A stretch of 64,000 nucleotides of DNA from Sandaracinaceae bacterium (GTDB taxonomy: Bacteria; Myxococcota_A; Polyangia; Polyangiales; Houyiibacteriaceae), in assembly GCA_020633055.1 (NCBI GenBank), contig JACKEJ010000007.1, forward strand, positions 734,963-798,962, written 5' to 3'. The position numbers were made by a program, and so were the translations under genes. Positions 17,717-28,566 of this stretch are shown piece by piece. The notes beneath the pieces were generated by a model. The model was not told the DNA's origin. It saw nothing but the letters and a program-made list of their open reading frames with translations, and did not search any database. Each line of letters begins with the position of its first letter. Within the stretch, counting starts at the first letter, position 1.

Positions 17717-18940
17717 TCAGAGCACGACGCCGCAGCTGAGCCCAGGGACTGGCGCCGTGGTCGAGTAGTCCGCGGCGGAATTGCCCTCGGTCCCGGGCAC
17801 GCGGTACACGGTCTCGTCCTCGTTCGCGGGGGTGCAGCCGCCAGCGTCCCACAGCGCGGTTCCGTCGGTGCCGACCATGCGCGCCTCGGTGATGCGCGCC
17901 AGGTCACCGCCCGTGCCCCAGCACATGTAGTCGACCATGGCGTCGCGCGAGCCGAAGCTCGAGTTTCGATACAGCGCCAGCGCGCGGTCGTTGTCGATGA
18001 CGATCGTGGACGGCGCGTTGAACGTCACCCGACCGTAGGGCGGGACCATGACGGCGGGCACCGCCGAGTAGTTGTTGGTGCCGCTCTCCCCCTGACAGAA
18101 CTGGTAGTTCCCGTTCGTCGAGATCATCGTGCCGGTCGGGTTGTACAGGGTGATCTCGTCGGTCTGCATGTTGACGCTCTCGATGATGAGCGAGTCGCGC
18201 TCGCACTCGAGGATGATCACGGGGCCAGCGTCGACCCCGCCGTCCACCGGGCCCCCGTCGACCCCGGCGTCCATGCCGTCGGGCATGCAGACCACGTTGC
18301 TCGGCGAATTGCGGTAGTCGACCGCGGTGTTGCCGGGTGTGCCCGTGCGCAGATAGAGGTCCGTCGACCCCGCGAGCTGCACGCACCCCTGGTCGTCCCA
18401 GAGGACGGTGCCATCCGTACCCGTCTGCTGCGCGACGTTGAGGCGCGGCGTCCCCGCCCCGTCACCCCAGCAGACGTAGTCGAGCATGGCATCACGCGTG
18501 GTGAACGAGCCCGGATTGTAGAGCGCGAGCGTCCCGTTCACGGGGTCCGTGGTGATCCCGTTGGGGATGGCGACGGTCAGCGACCCCCCAGCGGGGACGA
18601 CACCCTCGGGCAGGGCGCTGTAGGCTCCGGGCCCCTGGCACAGCTGGTAGTTGGTACCCCCGATGGTGATGTCCGACATGGTCGGGTTGGTCAGGCGCAC
18701 CGTACGGTTGGCCAGGTCGATGCCCGACATGAACAGGTCGTCGCGCTGGCAGGCGAGCAGCGTGGAGCCGCCGCCACTGTCGGCGGTGCCCGTGTCGCCC
18801 GCGCTCATGTCCACCTGCGAACCCTGATCCATGGGCCCTTGGTCTGGCGTTTCGCCGCCGCCCCCACTGCAGCCCCCGCTCACGGCGCCGCACGAGAGCA
18901 GCGCACCCACGATCCACCAAGCATTCCGACGAGACACCAT
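17717..18940 (-). CDS. Secreted lipoprotein with two tandem lamin-tail-like repeats
   Basis: 407 residues. The ATG at 18940 has a GGAGG 9 nt upstream. A lipoprotein signal (LLSCGAVSGGC) is followed by an Asp/Gln/Gly-rich linker, then two homologous ~150-residue units. Unit 1 runs from LFMSGIDLANRTVRLTNPT to GTPGNTAVDYRNS; unit 2 from LIIESVNMQTDEITLYNPT to GTEGNSAADYSTT. Shared landmarks are YQLCQG/YQFCQG, RDAMLDYVCWG/RDAMVDYMCWG, and GTDGTVLWDDQGC/GTDGTALWDAGGC. The pattern resembles lamin-tail (LTD) domains, which occur on cell-surface proteins, but I cannot confirm the family by search. Predicted location is the outer membrane or cell surface. It lies downstream of another lipoprotein of similar linker style. 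Confidence 0.75.
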   Translation of the reverse strand: MVSRRNAWWIVGALLSCGAVSGGCSGGGGETPDQGPMDQGSQVDMSAGDTGTADSGGGSTLLACQRDDLFMSGIDLANRTVRLTNPTMSDITIGGTNYQLCQGPGAYSALPEGVVPAGGSLTVAIPNGITTDPVNGTLALYNPGSFTTRDAMLDYVCWGDGAGTPRLNVAQQTGTDGTVLWDDQGCVQLAGSTDLYLRTGTPGNTAVDYRNSPSNVVCMPDGMDAGVDGGPVDGGVDAGPVIILECERDSLIIESVNMQTDEITLYNPTGTMISTNGNYQFCQGESGTNNYSAVPAVMVPPYGRVTFNAPSTIVIDNDRALALYRNSSFGSRDAMVDYMCWGTGGDLARITEARMVGTDGTALWDAGGCTPANEDETVYRVPGTEGNSAADYSTTAPVPGLSCGVVL

Positions 18941-18977
18941 GAGACAAGACCTCCGAGAGACAAGCGCGCAGCCGTGA

Positions 18978-18994
18978 CCCCGCGGCGTGCGGGG
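18978..18994 (-). terminator. short hairpin between two lipoprotein genes
   Basis: CCCCGC, a 5-nt loop, GCGGGG. It sits in the 83-bp gap downstream of the metallohydrolase lipoprotein and upstream of the next gene on the same strand. There is no T-tract, so it may be an RNA stability hairpin instead. Confidence 0.3.
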
Positions 18995-19023
18995 CCCAGG
19001 CACTATGCCGAACTGAGCGGCGA

Positions 19024-21930
19024 TTACAACGGCAGCGGCATCCCCGGCGGGTCGTACTGGCTGTTTCCGTCGCGATCGAGGAACACCGGGTTCACGAAGC
19101 CGAGCGGCTGCGCGCCCCGCACCAGCGACGTGAAGGGCTCGGGCGCCGCCGGGAACGTGACTGGGTCGATCACTCCGTCCGCGTTCGCGTCCACGAGGGT
19201 CGGCAGCACGAAGCCCGCCTCGACCGTGATGAAGCTGTCGGCCGTCACGGTCGTGACGGGGACCATCATGTCGTAGCGCACCACGTCACCCGCCGACGTG
19301 CTGAAGATGTCGGCCGGGTTGCTCCCGGTCAGGTCTCTCGTCGCGACGATCTCACCGCCCAAGCGAACGCGCAGCTCGTCGACCGGCACCCAGGGCGGCG
19401 CGGTCACGCGCACGCGCACTTGGACGGTGTCGCTGGTGATCGTGAGCGGCTCCTTGCTGGGATCGCTGCAGTTGTTGCCCAGCTCGTCGCAGACCTCCAT
19501 CCACACGAACACGCCCAGCGCCCCCGCCACGCCACCGCCGCGAATCAGCCCCACCAGGTCGTCGCCATCGAGGTCCGCGAGGCTCGTCGAGGTCGAGAGC
19601 ACGTTCACTGGGAAGCCCGCCTCCTCGTTGTAGATACGGTGCGAGTCGCTGTTGGCCGTCCCGGTGGGGAGGCTCCCCCCGGGTGCCTCGCGCAGCAACG
19701 CGTGCCAGTCACGGTTCTGCGTGAGGTACTCCTGCATGTCCTTGAAGTTGATCACCTCGAAGGCGTCGGCGTCATAGGCCGTGGTGCCCATCCCGCTGGC
19801 CACACCGCACGCGGCGTTCATGGCGAACGACAAGCTCGCGTCGAAGCCGCACGAGTCGAAGTAGCCGAGCCAGATGGTCGGGATGCGGCTTCCGCGCGCG
19901 TGGTTCAGCTGGATGATGCGCTGCGCCGGGCCGGGCATCGCACGCAGCCGGTCGTACACCGTGCCGGGCCCCACCCGCTCGTCGTCGGGAGCCCCGCTCT
20001 CGAACGCGGTCGCGACCGGATCGACGGGGAACACGTTGTAGTGCCCGATGGTGTGGGGGAAGTCCTCGTACGGCACGAAGGCCGTCGCCTCGAGCCCTGG
20101 GAACGCCTTGATGCGCCCGCGCGCCGCGAGTGGCAGCCCCGCCTCGACGGTCGCGATCGCGGGCGTGTAGTCGAAGACCACGTCGTGTTCGGTAGCCACC
20201 AGCGCGTCCACGCCAGCTGCGAGGAACGCGCGCACCTGGTCCTCCGGCGGCGTCGACGAGTCGAAGCTGGCAGCGCTGTGGACGTGGAAGTCCGCCGTGA
20301 GGAAGCCCGTCGGCACCACGTCGAGCGAGAACAGGTCGAGCATCACCGCCTGGTCCGAGGCTGCCACCGTGATGGACGCCCGCGCCAGCGACGTGCTCAG
20401 ACCGCGCATGGCGTAGACGTCGTACGTGCCAGGCGACAGCGCGAGCGAGACCTCGCCCATGCCGTCCGTGAGCGCCACGTTGCCCTGAGGAGCCGAGCCC
20501 GTCTCGGGTCCGAGGACCGGATCGGCGGTCACCCCGGTCCCCAACACGACGACCCGCGCCGTCCCAGCGACGCCGTCGATGCGCACGGTCACGTCGACCG
20601 CCGGGCGGGCACCCAGCGTGAGCGTGCCCAGATCCAGGGTCGCACCTGCCGCGGCCGCGCCGCCCGTCGCGCGCACCACGTCGTGCCCGTCCATGCGCAC
20701 TTCGTACGAGACGGCGCCGCTCGGCACGCGGGCCGAGAACGAACCATCGGCTCCCACGCGCACCAGGTTCACTGGCCGCCAGGTGGCTGGGTCTGTCGCG
20801 TCGCCGGTGGACGGTGGGGTCGCCAGGAGGACGGACGGACGCCGGTAGGGGTCACTCGGGATGCCGCCGGGCACGGTCACCCGACCCGTGACGGTGGCAG
20901 CGTCCAGCCGTCCGAGGGCGTCCAGGTCTTCGAGCACGACGTCGACGGCGCTCGCCGCGTCGGCGCCCCCACCCGCCACGAGGACGCGGCGGTGTCGGGA
21001 CGTCGCACCGGGTGCGAACGGCTCGATGCCAGTCCCGATCTCGCCAAACGCGCTGTTGGTGCTGTCATGCGCCGCAGACACCGTCGCCATGTCGGCCGAG
21101 TAGTACGCCAGCGACCCTGGCCCACCGGCACGTGATCCGCTCGTCCCAATGTACTGCGAGCGCACCAGCGTGCCCGCGACGTTCGCGAAGTTGATGGTGG
21201 TGCAGGTGCTCCCCTGCCCGGGGTTGGGGCAGAAGGGGCGCATGCCCGACGGGCTGCCCCACAGGATGACGTCGACCGGGCGCAAGGGCCCCGTCAGACC
21301 GGCCACGGTGATCGGCGGGCTGGTGTCGTTCGTGATCGTCGTGTCGATGTGCAGCTTGGGCTCGCCACAGCGCAGTTCGAACGTGGTGACGATGCTCAAG
21401 CCGTCACCGGGGCTCGGCGAGATCGCGCCATGCGGGGCACGCTCGATGTGACCCCGCAGCTCCAACACCACCCGCTCGGCCTCCTCCGTGATGACCGTCA
21501 TCGACTCGTTGAAGGCGCGCAGACCGCTGTCGGGCCCCGCCACCAGCCAATGCTCGACCAAGTGGTCGTCGCCGCCGATCACGTGGAAGTCGAGCAGGTT
21601 GCCGCCATTCGCGCCCGCCGTGCCGTGCTGCTCGAGCGCCGAGAAGCCCGCCACGACCATGTCGTTCTGCAGCCGCAGGCCTCCGACCCCGACCACGCCA
21701 TCAGGACCCGGCGGAGGCGTATCGGCGGCGGTCACCGTGCGGGCGGTGACGCACGGCCCCGTCCCCTGGTCTTCTGCCGACCCTTGGTCGGCCGAGCCGG
21801 TGTCGGCTGCGCCGAGGTCGCTGGGCGGACCGTCACCGCCCCCGCCACAGCCGACCACCGCGAGCGAGGCCGACAGGACCAGGGGGACGGACGCCAGACG
21901 AGAGAGCAACCAGGGGGTGCGCGTGTCCAT
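19024..21930 (-). CDS. Lipoprotein with CehA/McbA-type PHP metallohydrolase domain
   Basis: 968 residues from the ATG at 21930; an in-frame ATG at 21942 is also possible. A lipoprotein signal (VLSASLAVVGC) and an Asp/Gly/Gln-rich linker come first. The middle is beta-rich with carboxypeptidase-like repeats (residues ~330-520). The PHP-type metal site follows: FHVHSAASFDSS, ATEHDVVFDY, an H-containing IGHYNVFP, and NSDSHRIYNEEAG. This arrangement matches the CehA/McbA metallohydrolase family (phosphoesterase or carboxyl-ester-type hydrolysis); the substrate is unknown. Predicted location is anchored to the outer membrane or cell surface. The gene ends 83 bp before the second lipoprotein. Confidence 0.8.
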   Translation of the reverse strand: MDTRTPWLLSRLASVPLVLSASLAVVGCGGGGDGPPSDLGAADTGSADQGSAEDQGTGPCVTARTVTAADTPPPGPDGVVGVGGLRLQNDMVVAGFSALEQHGTAGANGGNLLDFHVIGGDDHLVEHWLVAGPDSGLRAFNESMTVITEEAERVVLELRGHIERAPHGAISPSPGDGLSIVTTFELRCGEPKLHIDTTITNDTSPPITVAGLTGPLRPVDVILWGSPSGMRPFCPNPGQGSTCTTINFANVAGTLVRSQYIGTSGSRAGGPGSLAYYSADMATVSAAHDSTNSAFGEIGTGIEPFAPGATSRHRRVLVAGGGADAASAVDVVLEDLDALGRLDAATVTGRVTVPGGIPSDPYRRPSVLLATPPSTGDATDPATWRPVNLVRVGADGSFSARVPSGAVSYEVRMDGHDVVRATGGAAAAGATLDLGTLTLGARPAVDVTVRIDGVAGTARVVVLGTGVTADPVLGPETGSAPQGNVALTDGMGEVSLALSPGTYDVYAMRGLSTSLARASITVAASDQAVMLDLFSLDVVPTGFLTADFHVHSAASFDSSTPPEDQVRAFLAAGVDALVATEHDVVFDYTPAIATVEAGLPLAARGRIKAFPGLEATAFVPYEDFPHTIGHYNVFPVDPVATAFESGAPDDERVGPGTVYDRLRAMPGPAQRIIQLNHARGSRIPTIWLGYFDSCGFDASLSFAMNAACGVASGMGTTAYDADAFEVINFKDMQEYLTQNRDWHALLREAPGGSLPTGTANSDSHRIYNEEAGFPVNVLSTSTSLADLDGDDLVGLIRGGGVAGALGVFVWMEVCDELGNNCSDPSKEPLTITSDTVQVRVRVTAPPWVPVDELRVRLGGEIVATRDLTGSNPADIFSTSAGDVVRYDMMVPVTTVTADSFITVEAGFVLPTLVDANADGVIDPVTFPAAPEPFTSLVRGAQPLGFVNPVFLDRDGNSQYDPPGMPLPL

Positions 21931-22034
21931 GACGATAACCATATCACTGTCACCCCAGCTTTCACGGGGGAATCTTCCGTTGTCGGTGTGTGTCTCCGGA
22001 GCACCACGCCCCGTCGGCGCGTCCGCCGCGGTCG

Positions 22035-22063
22035 TTGACAGTCCACCCCCCCCGGGCTATCGA
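22035..22063 (+). promoter_or_regulatory. prfB promoter
   Basis: A perfect TTGACA (22035-22040), exactly 17 bp, then TATCGA (22058-22063). The expected start site is near 22070, leaving a leader of about 20 nt before the ATG at 22090. Confidence 0.65.
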
Positions 22064-22089
22064 GCCGGGTCCTTTCTCCGAGAGCACCC

Positions 22090-23242
22090 ATGTCTTTCTC
22101 CATTGGCGAATCCCGCGACCTGTTGGTCGACCTCGCTCAGCGACTCGAGTCGCTGGGGAGGTATCTTTGACGTCGAAGGCCTGCAGCACACGGTCGATCG
22201 ACTGACCCACGAGAGCCTGCGCGACGGCTTCTGGAACGACCAGGAGGCGGCGCAGCGCATCATGCGCGAGCGCGCCACGGCCGAGCAGACCGTCACCAGC
22301 TTCACCAAGCTCAGCGCCGAGATCGCGGACCTCCAGGATCTCCTGGAGCTCGCGGCCGCCGAGGGCGACGCGGACATGGCCGCCGAGGTGGCCAGCGCGC
22401 TGCCCGGGCTGGAGGACCGCACGCGCGCCCTCGAGGTCCAGCGCATGTTGTCCAACGAAGACAACGAGAACGCGATCCTGATGATCAACCCCGGGGCTGG
22501 CGGTGTGGACGCTCAGGACTGGGCCGAGATGCTGCTGCGCATGTACCTGCGCTGGTGCGACCGGCACGGCATGAAGACCACCATCACCAGCAAACAGCCG
22601 GGTGACGAGGCGGGCATCAAGGAGGCGCACGTGCACGTCGTGGGGCCGTACGCCTACGGCTACCTGCGCGCGGAGAACGGCGTGCACCGCCTGATCCGCA
22701 TCAGCCCCTTCGACAGCAACGCGCGCCGCCACACGGCGTTCGCGAGCGTGCGGGTCGTCCCGGACCTCGACAACAGCATCACGCTCGACGGCGTGGAGCT
22801 ACGCGACGAGGACCTCGAGATCGACACCATGCGTTCGGGCGGGGCCGGCGGACAGCACGTCAACCGGACCGAGTCGGCGGTGCGCATCAAGCACATCCCC
22901 ACGGGCTTCGTGGTGCGCTGTGAGAGCGAGCGCTCGCAGCATCAGAACAAGGACCACGCGCTCAAGATGCTGCGCGGCATGCTGTTCGAGAAGCTGCGCC
23001 GAGACCAGGAGGCCGCCTTCGAGGAGGCCTTCATGGGCGACCGGGCGGAGATCGCGTTCGGCTCGCAGGTGCGCAGCTACACGCTGCAGCCCTACACCAT
23101 GGTCAAGGACGAGCGCACCGACCACAAGGACGCGAACGCGGCTGGCGTGCTGGACGGCGACATCGACGCCTTCATCGAGTCGTACCTGCTGTCCAACGCG
23201 GACAAGCGGCGCGCCAAGGAAAACGCCAAGAAGGCGAACTGA
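22090..23242 (+). CDS. prfB: Peptide chain release factor 2 (programmed +1 frameshift)
   Basis: Two overlapping frames encode one protein of about 383 residues. The first frame runs from ATG 22090 to TGA 22168-22170 (26 codons). A +1 shift at CTT-T-GAC joins it to the frame that ends at 23242. The RF2 hallmarks are present: ISPFDSNARR (SPF codon-recognition tripeptide) and GGAGGQHVNRTESAVR (catalytic GGQ). RF2 ends translation at UGA and UAA. The shift is autoregulatory: low RF2 favours the frameshift, so this is not a sequencing error. Upstream codons in the second frame back to 21488 overlap the divergent lipoprotein gene and are not real. lysS follows after 16 bp. Confidence 0.96.
22155..22171 (+). 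promoter_or_regulatory. prfB programmed frameshift site
   Basis: The layout is GGGGAGG (22155-22161), TAT, CTT (22165-22167), TGA (22168-22170), C. The internal Shine-Dalgarno-like element sits 3 nt before the slippery CTT, as in E. coli prfB, and the UGA-C context favours slow termination. Confidence 0.93.
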
Positions 23243-23258
23243 GCCGAGAGGAAGCACG

Positions 23259-24872
23259 GTGGCGACCGAGGACGATCTGATTCAGGCCCGCAAGACGAAG
23301 GCCGACACGCTGAGCACCTTCGGGTCCGCGCCCTACCCGAACACGTTTCGGGTGACGCCGGAGATGGAGGCCGAGCGACGGCACGTGGTGGACCTGGCGA
23401 ACGACCTCGAGAGCGGCGCGCGTGAGGCCCTGCCCCTCGAGGAAGATCTGGCGCCGGACGCGCCCGAGCTGCACCTCTTCGGCCGCGTGATGGCCAAGCG
23501 CGGGCCGTTCCTGGTCATCCGCACGCCCTACGGTGATGCGCAGGCGTTGGTGCGCAAGGACGTGCTGGACGAGGCCGCGGCCGGCCAGCGCGCCGCCATG
23601 GACTTGGCGGACCACGTGGTGGTGCGCGGCCCCGTGGTGCGCACCAAGACGGGTGACCTCGCGCTGAGCGCGCGCCACTACCAGCACGTCGCCAAGGCCA
23701 TGCTGCCGCCTCCGGCCAAGTGGAACGGCCTGAAGGACGTCGAGAAGCGCTACCGCGAGCGCTACGTGGACCTGTGGGCGAACCCGGACGTCGCCGCCGT
23801 GTTCCGCGCGCGCACGGTCATCGTGAAGGCGCTGCGCAGCTTCCTGGACGACCGGGGCTTCCTCGAGGTGGAGACCCCGTTGCTGCACTCCCTGCGCGGA
23901 GGCGCGACGGCCAAGCCGTTCCGTACGCACCACAACGCGCTGGACCTGCACCTCTACCTGCGCGTGGCGCCGGAGCTGTACCTGAAGCGCCTGCTCGTGG
24001 GCGGCTTCGACCGCGTGTACGAGCTGGGCCGCACCTTCCGCAACGAGGGCGTCAGCACCCGGCACAACCCCGAGTTCACCATCCTCGAGTTCTACATGGC
24101 CTACGCCGACGTGGACGACATGATGGACCTCACCGTGGACCTCTTCCGGCATGTGGACGCCGTGGTGCAGACCGCCTTCCCACAGCTTACCAGCGAGCGC
24201 ACCTTCGACCTGGTGTCGCCGTGGCCGCGCGTGCCCATGCGTGCCGCCATCCTGCACCGCTTGGAGCGCGCGGGTCAGGGCGACGTACCGACCACGCGCT
24301 GGGCGGGACAGCTGGACGAGGCCACGCTGAACGACGCAGACGCTCTCGCAGCGCTCTTCGAGACCATGTCCGCGGACGCCGACGCCGTCACCGCCAAGCA
24401 GCTGCGCGCCGCCTCGTCACACGGCGAGCGCATCTTCCTGCTGTACGAGCTGCTCGTGGAGGCGGAGCTGCCCAAGCTGTACCGCAACGAGAGCGGCGAA
24501 CAGAGCGTGCCCGTGTTCATCACGGAGTACCCCGCCGAGGTGTCGCCGCTCGCGCGCCGCAACGACCAGAACCCCGCCTTCACCGACCGCTTCGAGCTGT
24601 TCGTGGACGGGCGCGAGGTGGCCAACGCGTTCAGCGAGCTGAACGACCCCGAGGACCAAGCCGGGCGCTTCGAGGCGCAGCTGGTCAACCGCGGCAAGGG
24701 CGACGAAGAGGCGATGGACTTCGACGCGGACTACATCCGCGCCCTGTCCCACGGCATGCCCCCCGCCGCTGGCTTCGGCCTCGGGGTGGACCGCCTCGTC
24801 ATGATGCTCACCGGCCAGGCCTCCATCCGTGACGTGCTGCTGTTCCCGCTGCTTCGTCCGGAGGGTGGGTGA
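23259..24872 (+). CDS. lysS: Lysyl-tRNA synthetase (class II)
   Basis: 537 residues from the GTG at 23259, which has a GAGAGGA ribosome-binding site about 7 nt upstream. It has an N-terminal OB-fold anticodon domain and the three class II motifs: GFLEVETPLLH (motif 1), VYELGRTFRNEGVSTRHNPEFT (motif 2), and GFGLGVDRLVMMLTG (motif 3), ending RDVLLFPLLRPE. It charges tRNA-Lys in the cytosol. The N-terminus carries about 40 residues beyond the usual 500-residue enzyme. It lies 16 bp after prfB and its stop overlaps the next start by 4 bp, so prfB-lysS-permease-lolD form a transcription unit. Confidence 0.96.
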   Translation: MATEDDLIQARKTKADTLSTFGSAPYPNTFRVTPEMEAERRHVVDLANDLESGAREALPLEEDLAPDAPELHLFGRVMAKRGPFLVIRTPYGDAQALVRKDVLDEAAAGQRAAMDLADHVVVRGPVVRTKTGDLALSARHYQHVAKAMLPPPAKWNGLKDVEKRYRERYVDLWANPDVAAVFRARTVIVKALRSFLDDRGFLEVETPLLHSLRGGATAKPFRTHHNALDLHLYLRVAPELYLKRLLVGGFDRVYELGRTFRNEGVSTRHNPEFTILEFYMAYADVDDMMDLTVDLFRHVDAVVQTAFPQLTSERTFDLVSPWPRVPMRAAILHRLERAGQGDVPTTRWAGQLDEATLNDADALAALFETMSADADAVTAKQLRAASSHGERIFLLYELLVEAELPKLYRNESGEQSVPVFITEYPAEVSPLARRNDQNPAFTDRFELFVDGREVANAFSELNDPEDQAGRFEAQLVNRGKGDEEAMDFDADYIRALSHGMPPAAGFGLGVDRLVMMLTGQASIRDVLLFPLLRPEGG

Positions 24873-27527
24873 GCCAAAAGGGAGGCTTCGGCCCGGGTGC
24901 GGGGTTTTCGCTGGTGGGAGCGTGGGCCCTCGGCGCCAGCACCGTCGCGGCCTACCTAGGCAGCGCCCTCTGGTACCGCCCCGTCAAGGACCACCCGCTC
25001 TGGTGGTGGCCGCTCGCAGGTGCGCTCGCGCTCGCCTTCGTCATCCAGCTGGGCACCGTCATCGCCACGCTCGTGCGCGCGCGGAGGCTGCAGCGAGGCG
25101 ACAAGGGCCGCTTCAGGCTGCGCCTCGTCGGGAGCCTGGGGGCGCTCGATGCGCTCGTGGGTGCCGGCCTCGTCGGGGTCTTCGCCTGGGCCACGCACCA
25201 GAACTTCGCGCGCCCCTTCACCCTGCGAGGGACCGCCAGCGAGGTGCTGCTCGCGCTCCCTCCGGACGTCTCCGAGGCGCTCCAGTACGCCTGGTACGGG
25301 CGCATGGGGCTGTCGGGGCTGCTGCTGTGCGTCACCCTGTCCACGTGGTTCCTGCTGGACGAGCGGCACCGCGCGCGGCTGTGGGTCGTAGGCGACCTGC
25401 TGGTCCTGCTCGGGCTGCTGACAGTGACCGAGCTGGCCGGCACGGGCCCCCTGACGAGCGCCTACGCCATCGCGGGCGCCGCGCTGTTGCTCGTGGTCGC
25501 CGGCATCGCCCTCCGCGGCCGCGACAGCGTGCTCGCGCTCGGCCTGCGCAGCGGCGCAGGCATCCTCTTGGTCGTCGTGATCATCTGGTCCTTCTTCCAC
25601 CGGCCGCTGCCGTCGGGCGACGAGCACCTGGCCCTCGGGGTGATCCGCTTGGCCGCAGGAACGTGGGCCCTGGCGCGCTGCGTGGCGCGCGTCACACAAC
25701 CCCTGCTCGGCCTGATCGAGACCCTCGACTTCCGGGCGCTCGTCGCCGCGCGCCACCTGCGGGCCAAGAAGAGCGGCTTCCTCGCGTTCATCGCGACGCT
25801 CAGCATCATGGCGGTGACCTTGTCGACCTGCATGCTGTGCGTCGTGCTCAGCGTCATGGGGGGCTTCCGCAAGGATCTGAAGGACAAGATCCTCGGGAAC
25901 CACGCGCACGTGGTGGTGGATGTGGCCCAGGGCACCTTCACAGGTTGGCGCGAGACCCTCGCGGCCATCGACGCGCGCCCGGCGCGCGACGCACACGTCG
26001 CCGGGGTGGTGGCTGCGACGCCCTACGTCCAGGGCGAGGTGATGATCGGCAGCACCAGCAGCCGCGAGGGTGTGGTCATCCGCGGCATCGACACCGAGAG
26101 CATCTGCCAGGTCACCAGCTTGTGCCAGAACATGTCGGCGGAGCGTGGACGCGGCAGCTTGCGCTACCTGAACCACCCCGAGGAGCTGCTGGACCTGCCG
26201 GCCGAGGAGCGGGGCACGGTGCTGCCCATGAATCTGGGTGGAGGGTCCGATCTGGACGAGGTAGTGGACGAGGGCGGGGTCATGGCGGACCTCGAGCAGT
26301 TGCTGCAAGAGGACCTCGACCGCGCGGCGAACGAGACTGACCGTCGCGAGGGCAATCGCTCGAGCGGCTCCGCCGAAGCCGCTGCGACCTCGCCGTCCGA
26401 CGGATCCCTCGTAGACGATGACGGGGACGCCGCGGCGGCGCTCACCGAGCCCTCGCCCACCCCCGAGGAACGCGCGGCCGCCCGCGTGGTGGAAGCGCTT
26501 CGCGAGCTACAGGACGAGGGCGCGCTAGGCCAGGAAGACGGTCCAGCGGAGGAGGAGGCGGAGACCGATCCGTTGGCCGCCAGCGACCTGGACATGCTGG
26601 GCCTATCCGCCGACGAGGCCGCCTCGCTGTCCCGCCCCACCCGCCGACGCTCGCGGGGCCCTGCCCGAGACAAGGACGAAGACGAGGACGCAGACCTGGT
26701 CGGGCTGGGCGCGCCGATCGCGGCCCCTCAGCAAGTGTTGCCCGGCATCGTCGTAGGGCGTGAGCTGGCCCGTTCCCTCCGCCTGTTCGTGGGGGACGAT
26801 GTGGACGTGGTGTCGCCGTTTGGTGAGCTCGGTCCGACCGGCCCCCTCCCGAAGGCGCGGCGGTTTCGGGTGGCGGGCATCTTCTACAGCGGCATGTACG
26901 AGTACGACATGAAGCTGGTGTACGTGAGCCTGGAAGCGGCCCAGTCCTTTCTGGCCACCGAGGACACCATCACGGGCATCGAGATCAAGCTCGAGGAGCG
27001 GCGCGTCGACGACGCCCCCGCCGTGGCCGCGGCCATCCGCACCGCCATCGACCGCCGCGACCTACGCGTGGAGGACTGGCAGCAGCGCAACCGGAACCTC
27101 TTCGGCGCCCTCGCGCTGGAGAAGCTCGCCATGTTCCTGGTGCTCGGCATCGCCATCCTCATCGCGGGGTTCTGCGTGTTCGGGACGCTCACGCTGATGG
27201 TCCAGGAGAAGGCGCGCGAGGTGGGCATCCTGATGGCCATGGGCACCACGCGCGGCGACATCGTGCGTGTGTTCCTGCTCGAGGGCCTGTTCATCGGCCT
27301 GTTCGGGGCCTCCATGGGGCTCGGCCTGGGCTTCGACCTCTCGTTCGGCGCCGAGCACTTCGGCATACGCATGAACCCCGAGGTGTACTACATCGACCGC
27401 CTGCCGGTGCACACCGACCCGACGGAGTTCGCGCTGGTGGGGCTGGCCGCGATCGCGATCTGCACTGTCGCCACCATCTTCCCCGCGATCGTCGCGAGCC
27501 GAACGAGCCCCTTGGAGGCCCTGCGCC

Positions 27528-27535
<8 letters not shown>
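24869..27535 (+). CDS. Enlarged LolC/LolE-type FtsX permease
   Basis: 888 residues, about twice a normal LolC/E. Residues 1-290 hold roughly seven extra membrane segments not found in LolC/E. The conserved permease starts near 290 (LDFRALVAARHLRAKKSGFL) with its first membrane helix. The periplasmic domain contains an acidic low-complexity insert (about 463-610, rich in Asp, Glu, Ala and Ser). The usual three C-terminal helices close the protein (LAMFLVLGIAILIAGFCVFG, REVGILMAMGTTRGDI). The family extracts lipoproteins from the inner membrane for delivery to the outer membrane. The GTG overlaps the lysS stop (GTGA), and the next gene is the matching ATPase. Confidence 0.85.
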
Positions 27536-28518
<983 letters not shown>

Positions 28519-28532
<14 letters not shown>

Positions 28533-28547
28533 GCGCACAGGTATAGC
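28519..28547 (+). promoter_or_regulatory. bamA promoter inside the lolD 3' end
   Basis: TTGACC (28519-28524), exactly 17 bp, TATAGC (28542-28547). It begins before the lolD stop (28532). The expected start site is near 28554, about 13 nt before the GTG at 28567. Confidence 0.65.
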
Positions 28548-28566
28548 CCGCCCGGACTTTCTGAAC

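Noticed and set aside
21488..22168. Longer N-terminus for RF2 in the second frame
   Set aside because: It overlaps the divergent lipoprotein gene and has no similarity to RF2. The programmed frameshift at 22165-22171 explains the true start.
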